Assembly: GCA_964059195.1 (NCBI GenBank)
Contig: CAXKWD010000002.1
Span: 50,928,923 to 50,992,922, forward strand
Direction of reading: 5' to 3'
DNA: 64,000 bases
Source of the DNA: Ectobius pallidus
Taxonomy: Eukaryota; Arthropoda; Insecta; Blattodea; Ectobiidae
Positions 44,315 through 57,432 of the stretch are shown piece by piece. How positions within the stretch are numbered: the first letter of the stretch is position 1; the number at the start of each line of letters is the position of its first letter. Both the position numbers and the translations under genes were made by a program. The notes under the pieces are model-generated. The model ran no database searches. It saw only the letters and a program-made list of their open reading frames with translations, and had not been told where the DNA came from.

Positions 44315-46700
44315 TTCACAACAAGCTAATATCAAATTTAGTTCTTTACTGATGGTAATTCCTTTAACATTTCAGCAGAGGTATGGATTTAAAGTTAACA
44401 TTTAGAGGTAGTGTCTTTTTACTTTAGTCATCGTTCCTACAGAAGGAAAGAGCATTGTACGCTCTATTACAGCGTTTGCTTTCAGTGTTTAAAGTAGGCT
44501 GACCAGACTGGTTACAACGGATTTTTTTTAGCATTAGTGCAATAATGTGCTACTTTTACTTCGTGTGTTTTGTGTTAAAAGTTAATCTTTAAATTAAGCT
44601 GCCTAAAAATATTTTTTGAAAAAAAAAAAAAAAACTTTCTGGCTTGAGATTGTGCAAAAGAGTTCAGAACTCTTATAAACAACCCGCATTTTAAATTAGT
44701 GTGCAAATAACGTAAGGAAATTCATTTTCTTGTAAAACTGTAATCAATTTTATCCTCGTGATGATCCACACAAACTTCGTACATGGCCTACGATAAATCG
44801 TTAAAATTTAGTTCCATAAACCATTGTTGCACTAACATTGGTATGTGTTTGTTTCCTTGAATTCAGAAGGACTGTTTCTTCGTCTTCCAGTCGCCACCTC
44901 CGACTATTTGTATTTTTACCCGACTTTACATTAAATGGAAAAATGGAAAATAATGTTTTGTATGGCGCGGAAACAAGGGACGTTACAATCTTCCCAAACA
45001 CCGCAACTCTCGAGTCATTTGTTACATGTTGTTATGAAACTATGGAAACCTAGATACAAGTGCCGCCATTTTATGTCCAAATATTGGATGTCTGCATTAG
45101 CCACTATGGAGCCATACTGCTTGTAAACGGATACCATTGTAGCTATCAATTTCGATTCCAACTTGTAAACGAATTAGTCATTTATTTTGTGTTACCAACA
45201 TTGCCATTGGCATTATTTTAAATGTTATTACATCAAACAGAAATGGTTTTCATCTTGATGTATTTTGAGATTAAACAATATTGAAAAACATATTTTTTTT
45301 ACCACGATTAGCTTCAGCTATTGCTATCATGGTGGAAACGCGACCTTACTGCACCTACGGCCGCCAGCCTAACCCACCTGCATCCTTTACCTACTTACAT
45401 GTGTGCAAAACGTCATCAAAGCCTCTAAATTTTGATATTTTAAAAATATGAATAATTACCATCAGGGTCCGGAAGTTATTGCATGCAAATAGACCATGAT
45501 ATGAAATGTATAAAATATGCGCCAAAACTGACGAAAAAAAGGCATAGCATGAATAAATTACATTGCAAAAATCAGCTTATGCATAATAGACAACTATTTC
45601 TTGAAGCATCTGAAAACAAAGATACTGTGATGGTAGGCTATATAGCCGAGAACATTTAAGAAGGTATAAATGTATACTTAATTAAACTTAAATGCAATAG
45701 GTTAAAATGCTACCCGTAGTTGTAAAAATCCTAAAAACTAAAATAACTGAACACTTCAAAAACATAAAAGTGCAATATTAGTTTGAAATTTAAAAATCTG
45801 TCTTCCTTCCTCCTTGCGTTTACTTCTGGGGATGCATTTCGGCATTAAGTTATAGGTCTTGTGCCTTCAGGGATGTAGCGCCATCGGAGTTTAGTTTAGT
45901 CATTCTCACCCCCTTGAAATGCCTTAACACAGTTGCACCTAATAGCCGTTGAGAATGTATTACCAGTGATTTTTATACTTCAACTATTATTGCCTATAAC
46001 GCCAAAAGTTAATTGTTACGATAAATACGTAATTTTCACTACAGCCTACAGACAAAAACTAATATAATTATAATGGATCTAATGTAAAAAGTTATATCAT
46101 AATTTAATGTGTAATGTAAAGGAAAACTGTATATAGGCTAGTTTTATTTTTTTAAAGTAGCCTAATACGTCTTGTGTTTTATGTTGGTAGCAGAGAAATT
46201 AAAGACCTACAGACCTACAGTTATCTAATATATCACTAGCACCTGCATGAAGAATGGTCCTTTTGTTAGTACGAAATGAGTTTAGTTACATATCGATTTA
46301 GGCGTATTAATTTTTTAAGTTAAAGCTTGAATTAATAGATTTCATAGTGATCCCAGTGACTTAAGGTATCAAGTTTATCATAGGTAATCCTATGAGAGTT
46401 GGATTTATTAAGACTATTCCATGAATAAAAATGTAACGGATTATATAGTCACCGCTTTTAAAGGATCCTCAGGCGGCAACCCTCTAATTTAGTATCTCAA
46501 CCCCAACCCTAACTAAACCCTCCATAAACACCCCATAAACATCTTGGGGTTGAAAAGCCGAAATGGAAGGAAGGGAAATGTTGGCGCGTGCCTAAGCATA
46601 AGATTCGCATTGTTGCCACAGTTTAAAAACCTTGCAGCTGATTTCCACAAATCTGGAGAAACAACACAAGTGACATTGCAACAAGGCCTGACCTGGTGGC
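43570..46700. other. No recognised gene; paired trinucleotide runs
   Basis: (AAT)n at 44169-44210 and (ATT)n at 44259-44312 are complementary and could pair across a 48-bp loop. Other ORFs (44801-45126) show no similarity I recognise. Confidence 0.45.
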
Positions 46701-46717
46701 AGAGACCACCGCATTTG

Positions 46718-46843
46718 TTTAGGGGTGGGTAGACCCTAATAATCTTTTCCAGATGAGGTAAGTGGTCCGACTTAAAAGCTTTTAGGGGTGGGTAGACCCT
46801 AATAATCTTTTCCAGATGAGGGGAGTGGTCCGACTTAAAAGCG
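46718..46843. repeat. Tandem duplication of a 63-bp unit
   Basis: Two adjacent 63-bp units begin TTTAGGGGTGGGTAGACCCT and differ at only a few bases. They lie in a minus-strand ORF (46513-46896) that repeats HLEKIIRVYPPL and is otherwise unrecognised. 46500-46715 is GC-richer and may belong to the same repeat. Confidence 0.85.
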
Positions 46844-46849
46844 TTCCGC

Positions 46850-47606
46850 TCGCTTTGTAGCCGAGTGGGGTTCGTTTGGGCGCGAAGACTATACAAATAA
46901 TAATTACTTTCGTGCTTTGTTATATAAAAACAAAACTAAGAGCTGCGAGTTCACGGCATACTTTGAATCAACCATCCATGAATCTATTCGAGTTATCTTG
47001 TCCTTGTGACCAGTGCTACGATTTAAGTTACCTTGTCCATGTTGTGATCAGTGCTACCAATTGTACATATAAGACATAGTTAACTTCATTCTGGTAAGCT
47101 AACAGCAGAACAGAATAAAAGCACACGAACTGGCTTGCACCGAATCGAAATTGTGTTTATAATCAATATACATTTCAATTATTTCAATTTCTAAACAAGT
47201 TATGTTGTATAAAATAACCTGTTTTCGTGTTGTTAATGGCAACATGTGACCTATTAATCACTGCACACTGATGCTTTCGTGTCCAGTCAAGAGCAGACCA
47301 TTTTACCCGATAAAATGCCATCCTCGCGATTCCTACAAGAATACTGTAAGATAAACGGCCGTGATTGGTCTATATTCGAGACATTGCTAAACGTTATTGG
47401 TCAATATCAAACACACGCTGCGTATGAGTGGAATAGTCATCGTAAGTACGGAGACGTTTGGATTCGAAATCTCCTCGGGCCAAATATTGTGGCTGAGGTT
47501 TAGATAAATGCTGGATAATATAATGCGATAGGATCACTGATTCTTCTCACCACGATTTCATCTTTCTCATACATTGGCAGAAGTAAAAAAGAAATCTACC
47601 ACGAGT
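46850..47606. other. Unassigned stretch with one candidate ORF
   Basis: The plus-strand ORF 47318-47503 (PSSRFLQEYCKINGRDWSIF, then HRKYGDVWIRNLLGPNIVAE) has protein-like composition and could be an exon. KYGDVW faintly recalls the start of mitochondrial cytochrome P450s, but no PGP motif precedes it. I do not assign it. Confidence 0.25.
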
Positions 47607-47614
47607 ATAACAGG

Positions 47615-47947
47615 CATAGGCGTAACGAGGGGGGGGGGGTTTGGGGGTTTGAACCCCCCCCCCCCCCCACTGATTAAAAAAAGGAAAATTGTATAATTTT
47701 TTTAAGTCTGCCCATAAATTACTTAATACATGTGTAAAGCGTGGGAAGCTTAAAACTTGTTATTGTGCGTCTTAATTTTAAAAATTTTCAGGGGAGGACC
47801 CCCGGGAGCTTAAAACTCGTTATTGTGCATCTTAATTTTTAAAATTTTCCGGGGGAGGACCCCCGGACCCCCCTCTCCTTGGGAGGTATTCCATACCCCC
47901 CTGGACGTTATAAACCCCCCCATATGGTCGGCCTGGTTACGCCTATG
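47615..47947. mobile_element. hAT-type element with perfect CATAGGCGTAAC ends
   Basis: The ends CATAGGCGTAAC and GTTACGCCTATG are perfect 12-bp inverted repeats, and ATAACAGG (47607-47614, 47948-47955) is a perfect 8-bp duplication. Inside are long G and C runs (47630-47670) and a directly repeated unit of about 68 bp (GAGCTTAAAACTCGTTATTG and AAGCTTAAAACTTGTTATTG). Confidence 0.92.
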
Positions 47948-47955
47948 ATAACAGG

Positions 47956-49880
47956 GGTGAGTTCGAATCCCACTCGGACCAAATTACATCGATGAATTTA
48001 ACATAAATGCGACTTTGGATTGCTTTCAGATTTTTCTCATAGCATCGTTCACCTCGCAGAAGTGAAGGAAAAATTTCAACGTAGTCCGTCAGTTAAAATG
48101 TCCTTGCCAGGACTGGCACAACGAAAGTGACAGATTTCTTGAGCGCGCCTTGTTGTTTTCGATTAGACAATTTGCACGACAAGCGTTCTTGGAAAAACAA
48201 GTGACGTCATGTAGAGTTGAATTTAAACGTAACATTTTCCTTCACTTTTATCGAGTACACAGGCTTCATGCCTAACCTATGTATGCATAATAAGTGTTTT
48301 AAATAAATCTCAAAATATTTAGTCTACCAATCATCAAAGTTTTGACACAAATGTTATCTGTAATCAAGTCTTGAGAAGGTGTTTTTGTGTCTGGAGTCAT
48401 TAGTTTAGATGAAAATATAAACATTAAAATTATTGTTTCCAGCTGTACAAATTGAACCTTGTATACTAAATTCATTTTCTTATGAACTCTGCCTACACGA
48501 TGAAAGTTATTAATAGCTTCATAGGAATTACTAGAAAAGTGTCTTTAACTATCATGCGCCAACACGATAAAAAAAAATCCTTTTCTTCTTTATGAAAAGG
48601 TACAGGTAAAGTATTGTTACCTAAAATAGTTTCTCTAGTACTCTTACAAAGAACAGACATGAATATATATAAACTATAATATGTATATATTATATATTTA
48701 TTATATATATATATAATTATTTTGTTGTATTCTCTTTTACTAAGCAAATATAATGCCAATACTTATGAACGAGGTATCAATTGAAAGTTTTTCCTCTCCG
48801 GTTGGAACAAGATACATGCTTTGTTTTTAATGAAATGGCTAAGAAGTTAAGCTTCTAACTGAACAATGTATCCTAATGTATCCTACAGGATACAATAATT
48901 ATTCACCTTAAACTAAAAATAAAATAATGGTAAATATCACGCAAGATTAGTTTAAATTGCATGTAAAATTTACGGATTAGGGCATAAAAAATAAACGAGA
49001 ATAATCATTGCGTTGTCTGTTTTCTTTGCAGTCCGGCACGGACTTTTAATTTGCATAACAAATGGCGCGCATTAAAGGACTTTTGTCATAATTTTCATTT
49101 TTTTTATAGCCAAAAAACATATTTTGAAACAAGAAGGGAACTTTGGATATCCGTTTCGATTCATAAAAATTGAAACAAATGACAGCGCTGTTAAGGACAA
49201 GAATAACAAAATCATGATTTTCATGTAGAAAGAAAAAGTATTAGGCCTAGGCTATATCTTGTGCACAAGCAACGTTGCATGGTTCACAGTCCGTGTGGAC
49301 TTAAAATCCTAGCAGCCTATGAACAGAAGAACTGAGCTAAAGATTTCCTAAAAAAAGTTTCAATTATAGGCCCTAACTAATCTTAATATTTTTTTAAAAA
49401 ATATGATTTATTTTTAGTCGCTTTGACTCGTGAGTGTCTAATCGCGACTGTATATTTACATAAAATATTAAAACAATATTAATGACAGTGATTTGTACAA
49501 ATGATGGTACAATTTTTAAAATTCACTATAAACGTTAACGACCTTTAGAAATAATACTGAGAATAATAATCTTAATATTGATTAGATACTAGCATCACAA
49601 AAGGTGGGATGGCGTTAAGTTAATTTCTATCGGTTCACTAGACTTATATAACAGTTGAATCATAGTTTTCAATACGTTTCTGAGCTTAAGATACGATAGG
49701 AACATTACCTTGGAGGTTAGTTCATCAATATGTTAGGCTAAGTCAAATATCTCTACAAAAAATATTTTCACTGGTACTTCTACTTCATACACATTGACTT
49801 ATTTTTCACGTAGACTAAGGAATAAGGGTGTACTTTATTATTTAGCTAAACGTCCAGGTTTACTGACTTCCCGTCAAATT
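47956..49880. repeat. Mostly unannotated; dispersed repeat copy 2 at 48870-49080
   Basis: The part 48870-49080 aligns loosely with 1890-2080, with the hairpin GTATCCT-AC-AGGATAC and blocks CATGTAAAATTTAC, TCTGTTTTCTTTGCAGTCC and GGCGCGCATT. The remainder is AT-rich, with a TATATA patch at 48660-48715 and no recognised gene. Confidence 0.45.
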
Positions 49881-50004
49881 TCATAATTTGAGTGTTCGAA
49901 AACAGTGCGTTTAGGAAAATATTCGGAGTTAATAAAGATGAAAATGGGAACTCGAAAAAATGTATATTGACGAGCTACATAACCTGAACTCTTCACCGGA
50001 TATA

Positions 50005-50982
50005 CAGTGTGTCCCACGCAAGAGTTGGCCAATGACGCGGGTTCCTGCGGCGCGGCGGGCACAGCTCCAACTCCCGAGCGATCGGGTGAAATATCTACGC
50101 TAATGAAGCCGCGATCGGTGTTTTGATTCAGGTTCTCACATTTACAGTTAAAATTACAATGAAAGTAAACACGTACCTCATCACAAGAGATTTTGGAAGT
50201 GTTCTCCTCTCGCATCCACACAACACTGACACCATTTTAGGAAATTTTCTTTCACGCGCATAAGTTCAGCTTCCGAGACAGAGTTCATTTCTCTTGTGAT
50301 AGGCCTATGTGATATTGTCTTTAAGTTCTTCTAACACTATGTGAATATTATTTATGGAGAAACTTGAAAAATAAAGTGTATAGGTCAACTTCCCGTACAT
50401 TAAAAAGGAAACGGGTGAAATATCTACGCTAATAAAGCCCGCTGTTGGTGTAATGGTTCAGGTTCTCACAAAGAAAAACATATGTGATTTATTACATCAT
50501 CTTACAAGGACGCAAGACGTCGGTTTTTAGCAAAATTCCCAGGTGTACGTCCTCCAAGCAGAGAAACCGTGTGAAAACTTGTAAGCAAACTTCGGGAAAC
50601 GGGTTCGATTCTCGATAGTAAACGAGGGACCAAGCGGCGCGTACTTACTGAACAGAAATTAGATCAAACCCACACACATTAGAAGAACTTAAAGACAATA
50701 TCAGAAGAGAAATTAATTCTATCTCGGAAACTGAACTTGAAAGAAAATTTCTTAAAAAGGTTCCAATGTTGTGTGGATGCAAGAGGAGGACATTTCCAAC
50801 ATATCTTATGATGAGGTACGTGGTTATTTTCATTGTAATTCCAACTGTAAATGTGAGAACCTGAATCATAACACCGATCGCGGCTTCATTAGCGTAGATA
50901 TTTCACCCGATCGCTCGGGAGTTGGAGCTGTGCCCGCCGCAGGAACCCGCGTCATTGGCCAACTCTTGCGTGGGACACACTG
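50005..50982 (+). mobile_element. Fold-back Tc1/mariner-type element, 978 bp
   Basis: TA (50003-50004, 50983-50984) flanks inverted ends CAGTGTGTCCCACGCAAGAG and its complement, identical over at least 45 bp. Homology between the arms extends about 320 bp (50005-50330 and 50660-50982), with more divergence inward. The right arm is transposase 3' coding and the left arm its inverted copy. Plus-strand transposase pieces lie in the middle. Confidence 0.85.
50480..50800 (+). pseudogene. Mariner-type transposase remnant: HTH start joined to C-terminus
   Basis: The plus strand reads YKDARRRFLAKFPGVRPPSR, a stop, then KLVSKLRETGSILDSKRGTK and RRVLTEQKLDQT, the N-terminal helix-turn-helix segment of an insect mariner-like group. 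It runs directly into HTLEELKDNIRREINSISET and ELERKFLKK, which belongs at the transposase C-terminus. The catalytic domain between them is gone. Frame is kept across the junction near 50672, with one internal TGA at about 50570. Confidence 0.75.
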
Positions 50983-51244
50983 TAGTAAGGGTAATTATAG
51001 GCCTATGATGGAGGATGAAATGGGTTGGACATGTTGCTCGACATGGGGGAGGAAAGACATACCTAAAAAATACTAACTGAGAGACCCGAAGGGAAAAGAT
51101 CACTTGAAATACCTAGACTTAGGTGGGAGGTCAATATTAGAATAGATTTAAGGAAGTAGGATTTGCGAGGGGTGGTTGAATGGTGTACCACAGAATTGGG
51201 TTGAATGGCGGGCTCATGTAGTGCGGCAATGAACCTCCGGAGTC

Positions 51245-51959
51245 CATAAAATTGATAATATTGCTTTAGCTTGCTTAGGAATATTGTCTATATCCATTGA
51301 GTAGATAGGTAAGCAACAGCAGAACATATTCGATATTGTCTGCAGAAGAAAACCTGTGGTGGTTCGATCATTTGGTTTTCTAAACCAGTCATTACAGAGA
51401 TGAAAGATGGCATCGATGGCTACTTCTATACAATTTATGATTGAAGTTCTTTAAGGAGAGCAATGTTTATAGAGGTTGTGAGTAGACATGGTAAGTTAAG
51501 ATGGGAACCTTTACATAAATCATGACGTGCACACTGCAGTGCTGCGTCTGAAGGGCAAAGGTAAACAACAATTAGATAGCGATAAATCAGTCTGGAGAAG
51601 GGCCCGTCATCAGGTAGAGGGTTACATTCCTCCCGTGCTGTATAATTATGAGAAGCCGAGGTTAGGGGTAACATTGTCTGGACCACGCGCTCCGCGGCTC
51701 TCAGAGAAGAGAGATGTTTACATTGGAGATTATATTCCTTTAAAAAGACTGCGGATTCTATGAGATTTCAAGTCCGAAACAAATAAATCACTTGTTAATA
51801 AAGAATGGCCTCCGACAAAAGATGGACGATTTTAACGTAGTATTTTTTGGGGGTGAATTAAATATGATAGAACGTACACAGAACACGTCACAAAATGACA
51901 TTTTCAAGGCAAATCTACTTTCTCGATCGTGCACAAAAATAAAGTTTTATCAGGTAATG
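51245..51959. other. No recognised gene
   Basis: Short ORFs (51435-51763) on both strands lack similarity. The patch 51530-51720 is GC-richer and might be an old repeat. Confidence 0.35.
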
Positions 51960-51967
51960 GTAATTAC

Positions 51968-52610
51968 TAGGGTTCGGATGTTTATGACATGTCATATTTT
52001 TATCCTGACCTCTCCATTCTCGCCGCAAACACAAATTAAACATGAATTTCATTATATTAATCGGACCGTTTCTGTTTTGCATATAAAATACTATTTTGAT
52101 CATTTCATGGTCTTGGTCATATTTCGCTCATATTTATAATTCGTCAGATTTCAGTTATAAATTCGGCAAAACAGCACAATTATGCAGTATGTGCACTAAA
52201 TTACAGACTTAAAATTTTCCAGAAAAAATCACGAATATTTTGGTTTTACTGTAACTGAAATGTGAAGGTACAATAACAAGTAATAGCACAATTAACTCTT
52301 CCTCCTTGTTGTTAACAACTTCATATAGATATGTTTTAAAATACTTTCAGTTGTTCACATTTGCAGTGGTAGGGCCAATCTGGAAACTGCAAATCACCTG
52401 TAAAACTTTTAAAAGTTATTATCTGATTGAATTAATGTGGTGTAATAATTTAACGTCATTAAACGTTTTAAATTGGAACATTTATTTTTAGACGATACGT
52501 TCCTTTATGAGGTCATATTTAGGAATTTTTTGGTCATATTTAGTAATTTTTAAGGTCATATTTGCAGATAATATTTTCAACTTTTTTGGGTCATAAACAT
52601 CCGAACCCTA
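51968..52610. mobile_element. Non-autonomous hAT element, 643 bp, relative of 29392
   Basis: TAGGGTTCGGATGTTTATGA is inverted at the right end (CATCCGAACCCTA). GTAATTAC (51960-51967, 52611-52618) is a perfect 8-bp duplication. Left subterminal sequence (TTTTTATCCTGACCTCT, GCCGCAAAC) matches 29392-29460. No transposase remains. Confidence 0.92.
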
Positions 52611-52619
52611 GTAATTACT

Positions 52620-54565
52620 AATTACCAACCTCCGAATGATCTTTCTACAGGGTTCAGTAGTTTGTATTCTTTATTTGGAAGCATCAATGCAACATTAGAC
52701 ATATTTCTTCTGCCATTGTCATGAAAAATGGATGGCGTCTGCACACAGACAAATAAATTGGTTCACATAAAATTAGATGCAGACAGGGTAATTTTCAAAC
52801 TCCGGAAGAACGTTAGGCGCATTAAAAAACGAAGTACGATTAAATCCTCGTGATGTTTCCCGGGTAAGACTAACAATTGTGCATAATATTTTTCACCATA
52901 TGATAGACGGGAATTAGACGATATATTTCTGGGAATTATCTTGGGCTCAGTACGAAACTTTGAGTTGATTTATAGTGGAATACAAATAAGGATAGCGCCG
53001 ACCAGTAATGAGCTGCTTAGGATTGATGAACTTTGACCCATTACATGGTGAATGCTGAAGCTGCTACTACAGTATATTCTTATTAAACAATGCCCTCATC
53101 GGCACCAGTTCCATTGTCTATAAAGAAAGATCGCAGATACAGACATTAGCAAATCGGCGCAACGTAATGTTTGCAAAGGCCATTAGGGTCATCAATATGC
53201 AGATAAATATAAATATTTTGTATTTTCTATATAATCATCTATGCATCCTTAATTATTCATCATTCAACCTGAAGAAAAGGTCATAATAGCTTGCATTAGA
53301 TGTTAGGCAGTAAGACACCAAAATGGACGGCAAAAAGGCACTATTGTTAAATGTTATTGTGGTTCTCAATATAAATAGATATTTTATGCTAATATGTAGG
53401 CCTGTGAAGAATTAATTGGAGACTGTCATTTTTACTAGTTTAATAATCAGATGGCTTGTTTAATTATTATTATTTTCACTGCTACTACTTTGGACATTTC
53501 AACTTAATATTTTCCCATTCTTAAAATCACCAAACAATGTTTTACAATCAGAGCAAAATAATTCGAAATAACTTACAACATTATAAAGCAAAAAATCAAC
53601 CAATTTCGTTCATGAATCAGTAATCCAGATAAGAAAATGTGGAATTTTAATCAATCGCAAGTCCCTCTTGTCATCATTTTATCCCACAAGACTTAAATCT
53701 ACAATTCTATATACCTGAAGCCTCTTTGACAATCATTGAACACAGTGATTGGGTAGAAGAAGCTATCGTAGTATGGGTGAAAATATTTTTGGAACTTTGT
53801 GAAACATCTGAGAAGAAGAGGCAGAAGAAGCTATTTTACTATTGGTGAGAATGTTTTTTTGTACTATTGGTACTACCATGATCTGAAGAAATGGTGCATA
53901 TTATATATTGGAATTGGTGTTGAGGTGTTAATGGGTCAGTGAATTTTAACATACCGTCCAACCATCCGGGTCATACCGGCCTTATATAGCAAATTTCAAC
54001 CAATCACAGCTCATCTTACTTCAACCAATCAAGTTTTGACACTGGCCCTTTTTGAACCAAGCCACAGAAACATGGTGAAGACGCATTCTAAATCTCCTAT
54101 AGTAAATTAACGAATGGATATAAGGTTAATAACACGATATTATTAGTTATACTAAGGAGATTAATCTAGGAAATAAAACAGCTGTGGAAAGTCGCACAAG
54201 AGCAACTATCACCAAGGGCAAAATTATAGATAAATTACAATATATAGAGTCTCCGCCATAGGATATCTCGCTTACAATGATACAAATAGCCATGTGTCTA
54301 AGTCGTTTTCGTGGTTTTAATTATTTATTATATGCTTAAATCTGTAAGTATTTGCTAAGTTATCACAGTAACCACAACTCGAGACACGGATCCTCTCAAG
54401 ATAGATTTATCGACCCAGTCTGGACCTCTCGTTACAACACCTACGATAAATAAACTAGCTACTTCCTCTGCCCATGCCATAGGTACTATACGTATAAGTA
54501 GGCTATTGTGTTCGACCCCGAAATTCGGAGTTGAGTTTTTAACATAAATACATGTTTCAAAGTCC
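52620..54565. other. No recognised gene
   Basis: AT-rich. A short direct repeat (GAAGAAGCTAT, with TATGGGTGAAAAT or TTGGTGAGAAT) occurs at 53756 and 53825. Nothing coding. Confidence 0.4.
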
Positions 54566-54569
54566 CCCT

Positions 54570-55330
54570 GAATCCAAAAATATTACTTTCAGAAACTTAT
54601 ATTTGTGTTTGTCTGTGTGTCTGTGAACAGCCTAGCTCCAGAAAGAAAAATCGTATGAAACAATTTTATATTTGGTTAAGTATCTTCTGGGGATGTGAAG
54701 AAGACTGGCGGAGCCTTTCTCTTACTTTTACTACCACTTTACATTAATAAAATTCCGTTTCTCGTGATTTTCTCGAAAACGCTTCTAACAATTTTGTTTA
54801 AATTTTGTAATTGAGGTGCTTATACTAAGAGCTAATACTTTTATTTGAAACACTGCTTCACAAAAATTCACTGAAGGGTAGTTATAAGCCACTCACAACT
54901 TGTACCTTGCAGAAACTTAGTCTTGTCTGATAAACAATAAATCTTTGCATAAGTTGAAACAACTGAATACGCGCCCCATCCAATGCGGCCTCTTATTCTA
55001 TAACTTATCGGGATGTGAATACGTATTGCCAATGCTTGGGGTTAAGCAAGTTACGTGAGTGCATTAATAAGTTATTATGAGGGTTGTGTTCCTTCTGGGA
55101 TGCGATGTAGTAACGACGTTCTCTTCATTTTCACAACCAATTTACATGAAGAGAATGTCATACATAATACGTAAAAGGCAAAACTTTTGTTTGAGCAGAG
55201 AATTATGTTTTTGACATAAGTTTATTTTTGTGTTTTTGTTTGTTTTTTTTCTCCAGTTTTGACGACTTTAAAACAAGCCTTTATAAACAATGGTTCAGGT
55301 GACACAGACAATACCTAGATTTTGTAGCCG
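54570..55330. repeat. Degenerate repeat, related to 57770-57910
   Basis: ACAACTGAATACGCGCCCC..TGCGGCCTCTTATTCTA (54958-55002) matches ATAACTGAATATGTACACCC..TACGGCCTCTTATTCTA (57840-57885). Within the block, an ATCTTCTGGGGATGTG unit is echoed at 55090. Non-coding. Confidence 0.45.
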
Positions 55331-57430
55331 TCGCCCTAATAGAGAGCCAGGCAACATATTTACTGGGCCTAAACACGAGAGATGGAGATGTAAGATGTGT
55401 ACCTACACGAGCTAGCCGCAGGTGATGCTACGATAGTATTAGTGGTAGTGGCGTCACATAGGAATGCTCAGAAACAATAGTCATCACGTGGTGTGACAAT
55501 TATCCTGAGCTGCCCCTGCACAGAACCATTCCACCCTTTACAGACGCCATCCAATTCTTCACGCCTCTAGCAGAAGAAATCCGTCCGTATAATGTTACAG
55601 GGACACTTCCGAGAGAGAGAAAAAAAAACCAATTGAATCCTCTAGGAATGTAGTTTGGAGGTTCGTAATTAGGCTTACGTGCTAACATTACGTACAAAAA
55701 CTACAGTGGAATCAACAAATTGTGATTAAAAATAAAAGCTGTGGATCTAAGCACTGGCAATTGTATACTTTCTGTAGAAAGATGTTAAGGGCGAAATCTA
55801 TAATTTGAAAAATAGATTTTTCAATAGAGAATTTTAGAATGCCAAAAAATTACATATCCATTGGCAGGCCTCGATCTCAGGCACTTTACATCTGGTCTAA
55901 GTTTGGAATAACCCCCCTTTCAGTTTCTTCCTTTTACCCCATCCCAGAATTGTTTTAATATAAGTTCGGGTTTTATCTAAGTATCAACCAATAGCACCGA
56001 TAATATTTTATTGTTGCGAGTAATTCAGTCAGTACCTATGGTACACAACAAAAATTAAAAATATATTTTATTCTAAAATGAAAGTAATTACGTTTTGGCG
56101 AAAAATGTATGGTTGCTATTGTAATTTCATTTACAAAAATACCTAAAAACTAAATTTGTAATAATAGGTAATTATACTGAATTATGTTCATAAAAGTATG
56201 TATTGCAGACATACAAAACCGATATTTTTAGAACAAAAACCATTTTAATGCCTTATTTCTACTTTATAACGACAATCTAAAAATGAGCCATATTTTTTGA
56301 AATTAGATACTGAATTACAAATGTTAGGTGGAATACAAGATGTGAAGCTGTAGGCACCAAATGCAAAATTTAGCAAGGCTTACTTTAACTTTCAGAATTG
56401 TTTCACAAAAAAGTAAGATATAGCCTATTGAATAATAAAATGATACACTAATCCTCACATTAGGCTTGGTGCGAATGATAAGTGCTGCCATCTGGCGGAA
56501 GTAAAATCAGACGGTTGGCAAGATGACCCTGTAAAATATTAGGCCTATGACCAATGAAAAACTACATTAATTAGTCGATATTTGTTTATAAAGTAACAAA
56601 ACTTTAAATTGAAGTTATGAAAAGTCATAATTCACGAGTTGAAGCGAAAACCGTGAAAGAACGCTCGTTTAAAAGAATCTCACGTGTTTTGGGTAAAGAT
56701 GATAGGCCTAAGCACGATTGAAACAAAATAAAATTGCATTAATCAACTGTTTTAATTAACTTTTAGCTTTTTCGCAATTTTGCGAAATTTCCCCGTCCAT
56801 ACTAACATATGTGTAAAGAAAGTGAAACGTTCTTACAAGAAAGGAAAATTAAGAAGACAAAGATTTTCAAGGAAAGCTAGCTCTGCAACAAGAGTTGCTT
56901 GCTTAACCAAATAATTACAGAAATTACAAGGAACATTGCCTTGAGAAATAAGAAGAAACAGTAATATGATATTGTCACAATTGGCATGTGGGACAGTGAT
57001 GAGAGGTGAGCTTGGCAGTTTCTGTCGCCGGGTTTCCGGTGACCCCGCTGGCGCCAGGGCAGAGAAAGAGTTAATAATAATGCTACTCGAGGAAGACTCC
57101 ACCACACCACTCGTGTCCTCATTCCACAGACTCAAGTGTCCGGCGCGACGGCTCGCTGGTTCGAAACCCCGCGGAATACTCAGATGTTAGGGCAAGGCTA
57201 TTGAGTATCCAGTTTTATGTAGTCAACATCAGTGAAACACAAAATTTCCACGATACACCGATAGGCCTCCTGTTGATCATTTGTTTATTCACTAGCAAAT
57301 AAATCCATTTTCACACAACTGATAAGTTGTATTACCTAAAGACATTTTATCAGTAACCTGTGTATCAATTATCAGAAAGAACAACGGCAATTTAGGATCT
57401 CTTTAGATCTTTTATTAAATAACTAGGCTA
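55331..57430. other. No recognised gene
   Basis: AT-rich apart from 56990-57170, where GC rises and CTGGTTCGAAACCCC (57159-57173) resembles a B box, suggesting a decayed tRNA-derived repeat. The ORFs on both strands (56833-57190) are not recognised. Confidence 0.35.
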
Positions 57431-57432
57431 CA

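Larger units (their letters stand above)
49890..51240 (+). pseudogene. LINE C-terminal tail split by a fold-back element
   Basis: 49890-50002 reads VFENSAFRKIFGVNKDENG, the same region as the LINE at 13600. After the insertion, 50985-51240 continues as KWVGHVARHGGGKTYLKNTN..ETRREK and GFARGG..MVYHRIGLNGGL..CGNEPPE with many stops. That is the far C-terminal tail of this LINE group. It is heavily decayed. Confidence 0.7.

Noticed and set aside
44101..44319. Poly-Asn ORF
   Set aside because: It is a translation of AAT/ATT microsatellites.
46500..46520. Telomere-like CCCTAAC words
   Set aside because: Only one or two degenerate copies; no TTAGG array as expected of insect telomeres.
47318..47503. 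Possible cytochrome P450 exon (KYGDVW, GPNIV)
   Set aside because: Only a faint resemblance; the proline-rich PGP start is missing and no good splice donor follows. Kept only as an unassigned ORF.
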